64,000 nt of DNA from Brevibacillus sp. JNUCC-41 (GTDB lineage: Bacteria > Bacillota > Bacilli > Bacillales > DSM-1321). Position 1 is the first letter of the stretch. Each line of letters opens with the position of its first letter. The DNA is taken from contig NZ_CP062163.1 of the NCBI RefSeq assembly GCF_014844095.1, forward strand, positions 124,001-188,000, written 5' to 3'. The position numbers and the translations under genes were made by a program. This document shows positions 39,980 through 49,508 of the stretch, piece after piece. The notes beneath the pieces are model-generated. The model saw only the letters and a program-made list of their open reading frames with translations. It was not told the origin of the DNA and made no database searches.

Positions 39980-40954
39980 TTAACTCGATATATTTTGGAA
40001 ATTCAATAAAAAGTCAAGCAGGCTTTCTTGAGCCTGGAATAGCTTTTCTTCATTTTTGGAAGTCCCATATTCGTCAATCGACTTGGCGGCAGCAGTCAGG
40101 TCATCGTTCATTTTTGAAAACTCCGGCGATAATTTCGCCGCCTTCAGTTCTTCCATATTTTTTTTCAGGGTTTCTTCGTTTACCGTCCCTTCCTTTCCAC
40201 GAAGTTTAGTTGCGGATGTTTCTGCCAATGAAGCATATACTGCCTTCATCTTATCGAGGGTTTTCTCATCTCCCTGGCTTGTCCCGGCCGCTTCTAAATT
40301 GATTTCCTTCCAATATACGTCCACATCATAGGACTTTAAGAACAAGGCCAGCTCCTTACTTGCAGCTAGACTCTCTGCCGATCCCAAGAATAGATAATAG
40401 CTCTCTTCCAATTTGAAAATTTCAGCGGGAACCTGCTTTTCAATGATTTTCTTTTGTATTTGCCTTGCTGCATCCTCGCTGCTGAATACTCCTCCCTGTA
40501 CAAGGAATGTCTTCAGCTGGTTTCCTGGTTCAGTCACTGCCGCTTTTTTATCCTCAACAGTGGCTTCCGTTGGAATCGGGGTCTCGACCGAAGATACTTC
40601 TGCTTTTTCCTTTGTAATCGTTTTAACGGCGATCAAGCCGAGAATCGACCCAAAAAAAACGGCACAAATGACAGCGATCAAGAATGTCTTGATCGGTCTT
40701 TTATCCGGGCCTTTCAGTGAACTGGTGCCAAAGCCGATGAACTTCGGCATTTTCTTCTTCGGCGGTGAGGGAACCAATACGATTTTGTTTTCGTTTGAAT
40801 CCTCAGGGAGTATCCATTCGAAACTCTCATCTGTGTGTTCCTGTTCGTGCTCCTTACTCGCCGCCTCTTGACTTTCAATCTTTTTATCTGGAAATACTTT
40901 TTCTTCCCCATTTATTTTAATCGTTACACCCTTGCTTTGTTCCGGCTTGCCCAA
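39980..40954 (-). CDS. spoIIB: Stage II sporulation protein B-like SPOR-domain protein
   Basis: About 324 residues. A charged cytoplasmic N-terminus (VTIKINGEEKVFPDK), one transmembrane helix near residue 95 (TFLIAVICAVFFGSILGLIA), and an extracytoplasmic SPOR domain (KTFLVQGGVFSSEDAARQIQKK). SpoIIB localises to the polar septum and aids septal thinning and engulfment. TTG at 40954 preferred, with GGGGAGG seven bases upstream; an ATG at 40987 is possible but lacks a clear site. Between maf and comC as in B. subtilis. Confidence 0.85.
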   Translation of the reverse strand: MGKPEQSKGVTIKINGEEKVFPDKKIESQEAASKEHEQEHTDESFEWILPEDSNENKIVLVPSPPKKKMPKFIGFGTSSLKGPDKRPIKTFLIAVICAVFFGSILGLIAVKTITKEKAEVSSVETPIPTEATVEDKKAAVTEPGNQLKTFLVQGGVFSSEDAARQIQKKIIEKQVPAEIFKLEESYYLFLGSAESLAASKELALFLKSYDVDVYWKEINLEAAGTSQGDEKTLDKMKAVYASLAETSATKLRGKEGTVNEETLKKNMEELKAAKLSPEFSKMNDDLTAAAKSIDEYGTSKNEEKLFQAQESLLDFLLNFQNISS

Positions 40955-41001
40955 TTTTTTTCCTCCCCTCCAAATCATTTTTTTCATCCTAACATAGAGG
41001 T

Positions 41002-41033
41002 AAAAAAAAATAACAAGACTTTTGTCGTCTTGT
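41002..41033 (-). terminator. Terminator downstream of comC
   Basis: ACAAGAC/GTCTTGT (41013-41033) followed on the minus strand by a run of T. It lies about 230 nt after the comC stop, leaving a long 3' region that includes a possible small frame. Confidence 0.8.
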
Positions 41034-41142
41034 CATTAATAGGTTTCGTCAAATTTCCCTATTCATATATGGGTAGCCAACCAAGGTTTCCAAGGTACTG
41101 GTACTTCCGGTTCATGAACCATTCCATATCGCCACTCACCAA

Positions 41143-41244
41143 TTACATATACTCTTCTTTCATGTCATCTCCACTTGCAGCCATTTGGGGATAGTTCCCT
41201 ACTTCGCTATTGTTCAGGTGATTTTTGACAAATTCCTCTTGCAT
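41143..41244 (-). CDS. Possible 33-residue peptide downstream of comC
   Basis: ATG at 41244 to TAA at 41143, encoding a hydrophilic peptide (MQEEFVKNHLNNSEVG start). It is in the same frame as comC, past the comC TGA. After its TAA the frame continues 27 more protein-like codons (MEWFMNRKYQYLGNLGW) to TAG at 41059. The ribosome site is weak. It may be a decayed gene of about 60 codons with an in-frame stop, or chance. Confidence 0.3.
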   Translation of the reverse strand: MQEEFVKNHLNNSEVGNYPQMAASGDDMKEEYM

Positions 41245-41262
41245 TAGAATGGCCCTATAAGC

Positions 41263-42015
41263 TCACCTTAAAAAAGCTACATACCAATGTAAAAGGGCAT
41301 CGCCCCAAAAATAAGCAGTCAATGTCCCAAAAACGATATACGGTCCGAAAGGAATAAGTGTTTTCTTTTTTAGGATTCCGGTCAGCAATCCGATAATGCC
41401 AAGAAATGCCCCATAAAAGCACGCAAAAAGAAACGATAATAGCACCATTTTCATTCCCAGTACAAAGCCAATCACTGCAAATAGCTTGATATCACCACCG
41501 CCCATGCCACCCTTGCTCACGACAGCGATCAATAACAGCAAGCTAAAGCCAACCGCTGCCCCGACAATTGAATCCCACCAGGGCGACAGCGGAAAGGGGA
41601 ATCTTAGAACGATAAAAATCACCGTAAAGAAAAGCAGGATTTTATCAGGAATGAGCATATAGGCGACATCAGTCACGAAGATGATCATAAATAATGAAAT
41701 CAATGTCCAGCCAATCAAGAGTTCGTCCGACCAGCCAAGGAAGATGGGAGCAGAGGTAAACAAAACACCGGTCAGCATTTCCACTGCCGGATAAAGGGGT
41801 GAAATCCTTGTTTTACAGCCACGGCATTTCCCTTCTTGCAACATATAAGAAATAACCGGTATCAACTCGAAGAATGTCAATGTACGCCCGCAAGAAGGGC
41901 AGGCGGAGCGACGATTAGCAAATGAATGACTAGCTGGAACACTTAAACCGACAACGTTGAAGAATGAGCCTAAAATTAAGCCCAAAACGAAGAGATAGAT
42001 ATGGATAACCATCAT
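41263..42015 (-). CDS. comC: Type IV prepilin peptidase ComC
   Basis: 250 residues, about eight membrane helices. Processes and N-methylates ComG pseudopilins for DNA uptake. Two CxxC pairs in the first loop (CPSCGRTL and CRGCKTRI) are the zinc-type insert. The catalytic aspartates are in VTDVAYMLIPDK and GGMGGGDIKLF. Start among ATGs at 42015. Usually adjacent to folC; here an IS relic and repeat lie in between. Confidence 0.94.
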   Translation of the reverse strand: MMVIHIYLFVLGLILGSFFNVVGLSVPASHSFANRRSACPSCGRTLTFFELIPVISYMLQEGKCRGCKTRISPLYPAVEMLTGVLFTSAPIFLGWSDELLIGWTLISLFMIIFVTDVAYMLIPDKILLFFTVIFIVLRFPFPLSPWWDSIVGAAVGFSLLLLIAVVSKGGMGGGDIKLFAVIGFVLGMKMVLLSFLFACFYGAFLGIIGLLTGILKKKTLIPFGPYIVFGTLTAYFWGDALLHWYVAFLR

Positions 42016-42259
42016 TTATACATAGTGCATGAGGATTCGATTGCCTTTCTGTGAAACCCTGATATAAAAGTCCCTTCCGCTATGTAATAATCACTTCGGT
42101 TCTTCATGATTATCATTCCTCCCGTTATTTTATTAAGTAGATCCTACTATTCATCTGTCATATAGAACCAATATATAAACATATTTTAACAAATATACTT
42201 GGTGATTTGTTATCAATCACTCTATTAGAGTTTTTTCTTTTCAAGAGACTCTGTTAACA

Positions 42260-42292
42260 AGAGAAAAGGACCTTTGAAAAGATCCTTTTCTC
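42260..42292. repeat. Hairpin GAGAAAAGGA/TCCTTTTCTC upstream of the repeat element
   Basis: A 10-bp stem with a 12-nt loop just outside the palindromic element. No plus-strand gene ends here, so it may belong to the mobile element rather than terminate a gene. Confidence 0.5.
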
Positions 42293-42295
42293 AGA

Positions 42296-42490
42296 CTGTA
42301 GACAAACTCGATGAAAATAGAGTTTGTCTACAGTTTTTTAGGGGTTTGTGCAATTTGAACGTTAATTTCCACTCCAGGCACTCGCTTTCCGCGGGCGGTC
42401 CGGGAGCCTCCTCGGCGCCTTTGCGCCTGCGGGGTCTCCCTTGGACTCGCTTCTCCCGCAGGAGTCTCGTACCTTCCGTTCCAATCAACT
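42296..42490 (-). repeat. Intergenic palindromic repeat, copy 2 (long form)
   Basis: Blocks on the plus strand: CTGTAGACAAACTC.. GAGTTTGTCTACAG hairpin, a T run, then a GC-rich core with nested palindromes (ACTCGCTTTCCGCGGGCGG, ACTCGCTTCTCCCGCAGGAGT), ending CCGTTCCAATCAACT. It is the reverse orientation of the copy at 13266-13388, with a longer core. Confidence 0.75.
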
Positions 42491-42533
42491 TTGTTTTAAC
42501 TTATAGATAGAACCCTTTTGCCAGGTGATGAGG

Positions 42534-42870
42534 ATGCTTTCTAAATATGATTCTATTCAGCGTGATCAACTTGAAATGATTACTTTAGATCAACTGGTGC
42601 CTGCGAACCATTTGGTTCGTAAAATTGAGGCTGTCATTGACTTCACTTTCATTTATGACTTGGTGAAAGATTTGTATTCAGAGATAGGACGCCCAAGTAC
42701 TGATCTAGTGTTATATTAGTCAAACTGACTTTCATTCAATATTACTTCGGTATTCGTTAAATGCGTATAACAGTTGAAGAAGTTGAAACAAATATGGCTT
42801 ACCGTTGGTTCCTAGGCTTTGGTTTCCATGATAAAGTGCCTCATTTCTCAACATTCGGGAAAGATCATTA
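42534..42870 (+). pseudogene. IS1182-family transposase relic (N-terminal part)
   Basis: Starts MLSKYDSIQRDQLEMITLDQ with LVPANHLVRKIEAVIDF. The frame breaks near 42712; LVKLTFIQYYFGIR continues in another frame, breaks again near 42757, then MRITVEEVETNMAYRWFLG and FGFHDKVPHFSTFGKDH run to a stop at 42870. Only about the first 110 of some 450 residues remain, with two frameshifts and the catalytic core missing. It ends 25 nt from the folC stop. Confidence 0.9.
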
Positions 42871-42894
42871 GTCCGCCGGTAAAGGCACATCCCT

Positions 42895-44184
42895 TTAGGC
42901 ACCTTCTCTAATCAGGAACTCCCTCACAAGTGAAAGGAAATGAAGGGACCCTGTGATGACAAGGATCTCTTTTCCTCCTGTTTTCCTTCTGCCTTCCGTT
43001 ATTGCCGCCTGCCAATCCCTGTTTATACTTTTATTTGGATGACTGCACTTTTCATAAAGCGTTTTCGCATCCGCCGCCCGTTCATGGTCGAATTCGGTAA
43101 TGATGATTTCCATCGCTTCCGTTTCCAGTCCATGAAGCATCTCGGAATAATTTTTATCTTTAAATGAACTGAATACGAACCGGTACTTATAGTCGGGGTA
43201 ATGCACTTTTAGCGTTTCCTTCAGTACGTCGATGCCGGCAGGATTATGTGCACCATCAATGATCACCAATGGCTCATCCGATATTTTTTCAAAGCGGCCA
43301 TCCCATTTCGCTTCCCCTATTCCCTTAAGTATGCTTTTTTCATCGATATTTTCCATTCCTAATGTGACAGCAGCAATGGCCAGTGCCGCATTCTCCATTT
43401 GATGGCGCCCTAACATCCGCATTTCCACATTTTCGATGGACCTGTCTGCAAGCGAAAAGGAGAAACTTTGCCCTCGTTCACTTTGCTTTATTTTGCCTAC
43501 ATGAAAGTCTTTGCCTAATTGGTAATAAGGTACGCCTAATGACGACGCTTTTTCTTCAATTACTTTTGCTGGTTCCCCGGCTGTGACTCCGCTAATGATC
43601 GGCGCCCCGCTTTTAATGATACCCGCCTTCTCAAAAGCAATTTCCCCAAGTGTGTTTCCCAGGATGTTCGTATGTTCCAAAGAAATCGAGGTAATGATCG
43701 AAAGAAACGGCTGGATGACATTCGTTGTATCGAGCCTGCCTCCCAAACCGGTTTCCATCAAAACCAAATCCACTTCCTTTTTGCTAAAATAAGAGAATGC
43801 CATGGCAGTCAAAATTTCGAACTGAGTGGGACCATTCCCCTTACTGTCCATTCCTTGGATGATCGGCCAAAGCTCCTGGAAGACAGCGATAAAATCCTTA
43901 TCACTGATTTCATCCTCGTTTATCTTCAGCTGCTCATTCATCCGTATTAAATAAGGCGAAGTGAAGGAAGCGACCCGAATGCCTTGGGCAAGCAGGATTT
44001 CTTTAATATATTGCAGTGTTGACCCTTTCCCGTTGGATCCTGCAATGTGAATATACTTTAGTGCCTTGTGCGGGTCACCTAATTCAGTTAACAATGTTTC
44101 CATTCGTGATAGGCCAAAATTCATGCCCAATTGAACTTGGCGCCGTTCAAAAAAATGATTGATTTCTTTCATGGTTGTTACCAT
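42895..44184 (-). CDS. folC: Folylpolyglutamate synthase / dihydrofolate synthase
   Basis: 429 residues. Adds glutamate to folates, with Mur-ligase fold. ATP loop HIAGSNGKGSTLQYIKE near residue 45, SFTSPYLIRMNEQLKI, and FEKISDEPLVIIDGAHNPAG near residue 300. GAGGAGG before the ATG at 44184. Divergent from the ATP-grasp pair; upstream of comC after an IS relic. Confidence 0.95.
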   Translation of the reverse strand: MVTTMKEINHFFERRQVQLGMNFGLSRMETLLTELGDPHKALKYIHIAGSNGKGSTLQYIKEILLAQGIRVASFTSPYLIRMNEQLKINEDEISDKDFIAVFQELWPIIQGMDSKGNGPTQFEILTAMAFSYFSKKEVDLVLMETGLGGRLDTTNVIQPFLSIITSISLEHTNILGNTLGEIAFEKAGIIKSGAPIISGVTAGEPAKVIEEKASSLGVPYYQLGKDFHVGKIKQSERGQSFSFSLADRSIENVEMRMLGRHQMENAALAIAAVTLGMENIDEKSILKGIGEAKWDGRFEKISDEPLVIIDGAHNPAGIDVLKETLKVHYPDYKYRFVFSSFKDKNYSEMLHGLETEAMEIIITEFDHERAADAKTLYEKCSHPNKSINRDWQAAITEGRRKTGGKEILVITGSLHFLSLVREFLIREGA

Positions 44185-44282
44185 TATCGTTGAGCCTCCT
44201 CTTTCTTTATACCGCTCTTATGCGTTAAGATTATTTTATCAATATATGAACGATTAACCTAGATGAAAGGTAGTGTTTTACC

Positions 44283-45224
44283 ATGAAACCTTCAGATTTC
44301 CACTGTTGGATTGTCGTTAACGGCTATTTACAGCATGATAAGTTTTCCAGTTTGGCTTTGTTCATTAAAGAGGCGGCTGAAAGGAAAGATATCATGGCAA
44401 CCCTTATCCGGAATTCAGATCTCTTTCCCATTATCGAAAAAGGAGTGCCGCTGCTTAAAGGTGCCTTTGATAAGCTGCCAGATTTTGTCCTGTTCATGGA
44501 TAAAGACATTCATTTGGCGCGCCATTTGGAATTGCTCGGCATCCCCGTATATAACAGCAGTACAGCGATTGATATTTGCGACAGCAAAGCAAAAACACAT
44601 CAAGCATTGACCGGCCATGGCATACCGATGCCGAAAACCATATTTCCCCCTTTTACCTACGAAGGGATAGAAAGGGGCCATATGGATGCTTTCATGCAAA
44701 TCGGCAATGAACTTGGGTATCCCCTTGTCGTTAAGGAAGCATACGGTTCTTTTGGGGAACAAGTATATTTAATCCCAACAGAGGATGAGTTACTAAAGAC
44801 GATCCATGATCTTGGCCACAAGCCATTTATACTCCAGGAATTCATCAAGCACAGCAAAGGTCGGGACATTCGTGTGAATGTCGTGGGCAATCAAGTCATA
44901 GCAGCGATGCAACGCCATTCCGAGCAAGACTTCCGAGCTAATATGACTGCCGGGGGACAGGCTGCACCATATATACCCACCAGTGAAGAAGCACAACTTG
45001 CCATCCGATGTGCGCAAATTCTGGGTGCCGACTTCGCTGGCGTCGATTTGTTGTTCGGTGAAGAAGGTCCGCTTTTGTGCGAAGTGAATTCGAATTCGCA
45101 TTTACTGAATATTTATGAATGTACAGGCATCAACATCGCTGATAGCATGTTCGATTATATCTTGAAAGAATTAGGAAAAGGAAGTGCATCTGATGAAAAA
45201 ACAAGCAGGCTGGTTGATTTATAA
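44283..45224 (+). CDS. RimK-like ATP-grasp ligase, first of a tandem pair
   Basis: 313 residues. RimK-type ATP-grasp fold: substrate-domain FVLFMDKDIHLARHLELLG, helical motif SKAKTHQAL (101-109), ATP-binding lysine 151 with glycine loop EAYGSFGEQVYLI, FILQEFIKHSKGRDIRVNVVG (182-202), and magnesium ligands in AGVDLLFGEEGP..CEVNSNSHLL (252-274). Such enzymes join an acyl phosphate to an amine, often adding amino acids to a peptide or cofactor. Substrate unknown, and I know no counterpart at this locus in B. subtilis. The plus strand here opposes folC and valS. Overlaps the next gene by 32 nt. Confidence 0.85.
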   Translation: MKPSDFHCWIVVNGYLQHDKFSSLALFIKEAAERKDIMATLIRNSDLFPIIEKGVPLLKGAFDKLPDFVLFMDKDIHLARHLELLGIPVYNSSTAIDICDSKAKTHQALTGHGIPMPKTIFPPFTYEGIERGHMDAFMQIGNELGYPLVVKEAYGSFGEQVYLIPTEDELLKTIHDLGHKPFILQEFIKHSKGRDIRVNVVGNQVIAAMQRHSEQDFRANMTAGGQAAPYIPTSEEAQLAIRCAQILGADFAGVDLLFGEEGPLLCEVNSNSHLLNIYECTGINIADSMFDYILKELGKGSASDEKTSRLVDL

Positions 45225-46035
45225 CCGTGAAGATGCCTTGAAGAATAAGGGATACATAGATTGGATGCTTAATGAAGCAAGTAAGCTTGATCTTGATTTA
45301 CACTTTCACTTTCGGGAAGACCTTAGGATCGGTCATCGTTTCAACGAGTTGTACGTGGAACATGTGACACAGCCCATTTCATTGCCGGACTTTGCTATCG
45401 TCCGGACCATCGACCCTTTTTTTACAAAGCAACTTGAGCAACTGGGGATTGCTTGCTTTAACTCCTCCTTCGTATCGGAAATCGCGAACGACAAAGCAAA
45501 GACGCATCAATATTTGTCCTCGCTCGGGATTCCAATGGCCGATACCGTATATTGTAACGGGAGGCCGAGTGCCGATGACATGGAGTTCCCTTTCATTGCT
45601 AAGGAAACAAGTGGTCGCGGCGGGAAACAAGTATATCTAATCGAGCATGCCGATGATCTTGCCGAACTGGATGATGGAAATTGGATAGTCCAAAAACCTG
45701 GCTTATTCGGCAGGGATATCCGCGTCTTTGTGGTTGGGAAAAAAGTGAAGGCTGCTGTACTTAGGGAATCCGCTTCCAGTTTCAAGGCAAATTATACGCT
45801 GGGCGGATCGGCTTCTCTATATGAGCTGACTGCATCTGAATTAGCCCTTGTTGAAAGGGTAATGAGTTCGTTTGATTTTGGCCTGGTCGGTATCGATTTC
45901 ATATTGGCGGAAGATGGCAGCCTCATGCTTAACGAAATCGAGGATGTCGTCGGCAGCCGGACATTAAGTGCACTAAGTGATATGAATATCGTACGGGAGT
46001 ACCTTTCATTTATAAAAGAAAGAATTTCATCCTAA
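45193..46035 (+). CDS. RimK-like ATP-grasp ligase, second of a tandem pair
   Basis: 280 residues. Paralogue of the preceding gene: NDKAKTHQYLSSLGIPM (99-115), ATP lysine 138 and loop KETSGRGGKQVYLI, QKPGLFGRDIRVFVVG, and GIDFIL near 233. The metal-ligand region reads LNEIEDVVGSRTL instead of the usual E-x-N-x-N, so the second Asn is replaced and catalysis may differ. ATG at 45193 with GGAAG eight bases upstream, inside the 3' end of the first gene, so translation is probably coupled. The two may form a heteromer or act in sequence. Confidence 0.85.
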   Translation: MKKQAGWLIYNREDALKNKGYIDWMLNEASKLDLDLHFHFREDLRIGHRFNELYVEHVTQPISLPDFAIVRTIDPFFTKQLEQLGIACFNSSFVSEIANDKAKTHQYLSSLGIPMADTVYCNGRPSADDMEFPFIAKETSGRGGKQVYLIEHADDLAELDDGNWIVQKPGLFGRDIRVFVVGKKVKAAVLRESASSFKANYTLGGSASLYELTASELALVERVMSSFDFGLVGIDFILAEDGSLMLNEIEDVVGSRTLSALSDMNIVREYLSFIKERISS

Positions 46036-46064
46036 TGGAATATTTTTCTTGAATAGCGTTTAAA

Positions 46065-46107
46065 CACAAAAAGGATGAACCGGCTTCAAGCTGGTTCATC
46101 CTTTTGT
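46065..46107. terminator. Bidirectional terminator between the ATP-grasp pair and valS
   Basis: AAAAGGATGAACC..GGTTCATCCTTTT (46068-46105) with T-rich flanks on both strands. Confidence 0.92.
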
Positions 46108-46108
46108 T

Positions 46109-48760
46109 TTACAGTTGTTTCAGTTCGCTGATCCTGTGGATTACAGAGTCGCGTTTTTCGCTATAGTCTTTTTCCTTGGCACGTTCTTCTTCGATGACGC
46201 TTGCCGGCGCCTTTTTAACGAAGCCCTCGTTGCCCAATTTTTTCTGTACGCGCTCAACTTCTTTATTAAGTTTGTCGAGTTCTTTTTCAAGACGTTTCAC
46301 TTCTTCGTCAATATTGATCAGTCCTGTAAGCGGAAGGATTAGCTCTACGCCAGTTACGACAGCTGTCATGGCTTGAGCAGGCTCTTCGACTTCGATTCCG
46401 ATCGTCAATTGTTCAGGATTACAGAAACGCTCGATATAGCTGCTGTTTTTCTGTAAAGTCCCTAAGATGGATTCATCTTTCGCTTTTAAGATTAAATTGA
46501 TTTTTTTGCTTAGCGGTGTGTTCACCTCAGCACGGATATTACGGACTGAGCGGATGATTTCAACCAGCAGCTTCATTTCCTCTGCTGCAACTGTATCCGT
46601 CAACCCTTCATTCACTTCCGGCCAAGCGGCAACAGTGATGGACTCACCTTGATGCGGTAGGTTCTGCCAGATTTCTTCGGTAATGAATGGCATGAACGGG
46701 TGTAACAATCTCATCGTATTATCCAGTACATAAGCCAAGATCGAGCGCGTCGTCTTCTTAGCTGCTTCGTCTTCGCCATATAGCGGAAGCTTCGCCATTT
46801 CAATATACCAGTCACAGAAATCATCCCAAATGAAGTTGTAAAGCACACGGCCCACTTCACCAAACTCATAACGGTCCGCAAGTCTGGTTACGTTTGAAAT
46901 CGTTTCATTCAAACGCGTCAAGATCCATTTATCAGCTACAGACTTCTCACCGCTTAAATCGATTTCGTCATAAGTCATGCCGTTCATGTTCATCAAAGCA
47001 AAACGGGATGCGTTCCAAATCTTATTGGAGAAGTTCCAAACCGCTTCCACTTTTTCCGTGCTATAACGAAGGTCCTGGCCTGGCGAGCTGCCCGTGGATA
47101 AGAAGTAACGCAGCGAATCGGCACCGTATTGATCGATTACATCCATCGGATCGACACCATTGCCAAGCGATTTACTCATCTTGCGCCCCTGTTCGTCACG
47201 AACCAGACCGTGTATCAGCACATCTTCAAATGGACGTTCACCTGTGAACTCAAGAGCTTGGAAAATCATCCGCGATACCCAGAAGAAAATGATATCATAG
47301 CCTGTCACAAGTGCCCCGGTTGGATAGTAGCGTTGGAAATCGACATTGTCCTTGTCAGGCCAGCCCATAGTCGAGAACGGCCATAATGCCGAGCTGAACC
47401 ATGTATCAAGAACATCTGTATCTTGTTCCCAGTTTTCAGCGTCCGCAGGTTCTTCGTGACCTACATACACTTCACCTGTTTCTTTATGGTACCAGGCTGG
47501 AATGCGGTGACCCCACCAAAGCTGACGGGAAATGCACCAGTCGCGGATATTTTCCATCCAATGCAGGTACGTTTTTTCGAAACGGTCCGGTACGAAATGA
47601 ACTTTTTCCTCATCGGTTCCTTTTTGAAGCTCAACGGATGCATCAGCCAACGGCTGCATTTTAACGAACCATTGAGTCGAAAGATACGGTTCAACAACAG
47701 CACCGCTTCTCTCTGAATGGCCGACTGAGTGAAGGTGATCTTCGATTTTGAAAAGTACTCCTTCTTCCTGAAGGTCCTTGACGATTTGTTTCCGGCATTC
47801 AAAACGGTCCATGCCTTCATATTTACCAGCCTTTTCATTCATCGAGCCATCTTCATGCATGACAAGGATGCGTTCCAAATCGTGACGGTTCCCGATTTCG
47901 AAGTCATTCGGATCATGAGCCGGAGTAATTTTGACCGCGCCTGAACCGAATTCCATATCGACATAATCATCACCGACAATCGGGATTTCCCGGCCTGTAA
48001 TTGGCAAGCGGACCATTTTGCCGATCAAGTGTTTATAACGGTCATCTTCAGGGTGTACAGCCACAGCAGTATCGCCAAGCATAGTTTCTGGACGGGTGGT
48101 GGCAATTTCAATTTCTCCTGATCCGTCAACCAAAGGATATTTCATATGGTAAAATGCGCCCTGCACATCTTTGTAAATAACCTCGATATCGGATAACGCC
48201 GTTTTCGTTGATGGATCCCAGTTGATGATGTATTCGCCGCGATAAATCAAGCCCTTGTTATAAAGCGAAACGAACACTTCGCGCACAGCTTTTGAAAGCC
48301 CTTCATCAAGAGTGAAGCGTTCACGTGTATAATCAAGTCCAAGACCGAGCTTTGACCATTGATCACGGATATGGCTCGCATATTCCTCTTTCCATTTCCA
48401 AGTCTCTTCGACGAATTTTTCTCGCCCAAGGTCATAACGGCTCACGCCTTCCGCACGAAGTTTTTGTTCTACTTTCGCTTGAGTGGCGATACCGGCATGG
48501 TCCATGCCCGGTAACCATAAAACGTCATAGCCTTGCATCCTCTTCATGCGTGTCAATATATCTTGAAGCGTCGTATCCCAAGCGTGGCCAAGATGAAGCT
48601 TACCTGTCACGTTAGGCGGCGGGATGACAATCGTATATGGTTCTTTTTTATCGTCAACCGTCGTTTCGAAAAACTTTCCATCAAGCCACCATTTGTAGCG
48701 GCCTTTCTCTATCGTCTGCGGATCATATTTAGTCGGCATAGAAATTTGGTTCTCTTCCAT
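46109..48760 (-). CDS. valS: Valyl-tRNA synthetase
   Basis: 883 residues. Class Ia synthetase with HIGH-type motif [16 protein letters not shown] (near residue 50), editing domain ([20 protein letters not shown]), KMSKS motif [13 protein letters not shown] (near residue 530), anticodon-binding domain, and a C-terminal coiled coil ([20 protein letters not shown]). AAAGGAGG before the ATG at 48760. Preceded by a T-box leader. Confidence 0.97.
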   Translation of the reverse strand: MEENQISMPTKYDPQTIEKGRYKWWLDGKFFETTVDDKKEPYTIVIPPPNVTGKLHLGHAWDTTLQDILTRMKRMQGYDVLWLPGMDHAGIATQAKVEQKLRAEGVSRYDLGREKFVEETWKWKEEYASHIRDQWSKLGLGLDYTRERFTLDEGLSKAVREVFVSLYNKGLIYRGEYIINWDPSTKTALSDIEVIYKDVQGAFYHMKYPLVDGSGEIEIATTRPETMLGDTAVAVHPEDDRYKHLIGKMVRLPITGREIPIVGDDYVDMEFGSGAVKITPAHDPNDFEIGNRHDLERILVMHEDGSMNEKAGKYEGMDRFECRKQIVKDLQEEGVLFKIEDHLHSVGHSERSGAVVEPYLSTQWFVKMQPLADASVELQKGTDEEKVHFVPDRFEKTYLHWMENIRDWCISRQLWWGHRIPAWYHKETGEVYVGHEEPADAENWEQDTDVLDTWFSSALWPFSTMGWPDKDNVDFQRYYPTGALVTGYDIIFFWVSRMIFQALEFTGERPFEDVLIHGLVRDEQGRKMSKSLGNGVDPMDVIDQYGADSLRYFLSTGSSPGQDLRYSTEKVEAVWNFSNKIWNASRFALMNMNGMTYDEIDLSGEKSVADKWILTRLNETISNVTRLADRYEFGEVGRVLYNFIWDDFCDWYIEMAKLPLYGEDEAAKKTTRSILAYVLDNTMRLLHPFMPFITEEIWQNLPHQGESITVAAWPEVNEGLTDTVAAEEMKLLVEIIRSVRNIRAEVNTPLSKKINLILKAKDESILGTLQKNSSYIERFCNPEQLTIGIEVEEPAQAMTAVVTGVELILPLTGLINIDEEVKRLEKELDKLNKEVERVQKKLGNEGFVKKAPASVIEEERAKEKDYSEKRDSVIHRISELKQL

Positions 48761-48774
48761 AACATTTCCTCCTT

Positions 48775-49025
48775 TTTGGGCATAAAAAAACTTCCATCAT
48801 CACAAAAGGACGAAGGAAGTTGTTCGCGGTGCCACCTTTTTTCCGAAAAAGAAAAAAATCTCTTTCGGCTCTCAAATCGGATAACGGCTCTTCACCGGCC
48901 TTCGCTACTAAGAGGTTCACGAAGACTGCTCGCGGACGACTTCGGATGCTGCTGCCTGGAAACCTCGCACCAATTTGGTTTCCTCTCTGAAAAGTGCATT
49001 TCATCTTACTATTTCCGGTCTTTGC
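48775..49025 (-). promoter_or_regulatory. T-box riboswitch upstream of valS
   Basis: The 14-nt T-box core reads AAGGTGGCACCGCGAA on the minus strand (48823-48838). It is followed by terminator stem AACTTCC..GGAAGTT plus T7 (48784-48822). Stem I lies upstream and includes an AGTA-type motif near 49005. Uncharged tRNA-Val should pair with the core and prevent termination. I could not assign the specifier codon with certainty. Confidence 0.93.
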
Positions 49026-49258
49026 ATTGATTTATATTCATATGTAAAATCATTGAATGCATATAGTATATAGTACAAAAAACATGGGGCTCGAGTCAAT
49101 CATCTTTTCGCTTACTTTCTCAGGAATCATCCCTTTTGATACAATTCAAGTTCATTTTCTTTATTTTATCCGCCAGAAACAGTGAATGTGACGGCTGTTT
49201 CACCTTTTCCACTGCCCACCCATACAATATAAGAAGTCCTAAAAAGGAAGGTAATATT

Positions 49259-49450
49259 ATGAAGCGAAGATATACTCCCTATACTTTACCGCCTTGGGTG
49301 AAGAAATTCCGCGGTGTCTGCCAGCAGTTCATCTTCCCCTTTATTGTGTTCCAAGGATTACGTACGCTGATTTTCCCGACTTTCTTCGATATGCTCCTGC
49401 TAATCGCCTTTATTTTCCTGGCCATGTCTTTGTATTTCGAATGGATTTAA
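49259..49450 (+). CDS. Small membrane protein, unknown function
   Basis: 63 residues (MKRRYTPYTLPPWVKKF start) with a basic N-terminus and two hydrophobic stretches (FIFPFIVFQGLRTLIF and MLLLIAFIFLAMSLYF). AAGGAAGG lies seven bases before the ATG at 49259. A short gene between ysxE and valS is expected in Bacillus. Convergent with ysxE across a shared hairpin. Confidence 0.75.
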   Translation: MKRRYTPYTLPPWVKKFRGVCQQFIFPFIVFQGLRTLIFPTFFDMLLLIAFIFLAMSLYFEWI

Positions 49451-49469
49451 GTATTCCCTTACAGCAAAA

Positions 49470-49508
49470 AAATATACATGACTGGAGATGATCCAATCAT
49501 GTATATTT
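49470..49508. terminator. Shared terminator of the small membrane protein gene and ysxE
   Basis: AAATATACATGA/TCATGTATATTT, 12-bp stem around a 15-nt loop, overlapping the ysxE stop. Confidence 0.75.

Noticed and set aside
42016..42259. Possible gene upstream of comC
   Set aside because: AT-rich, with no coding frame; most likely the comC promoter region.
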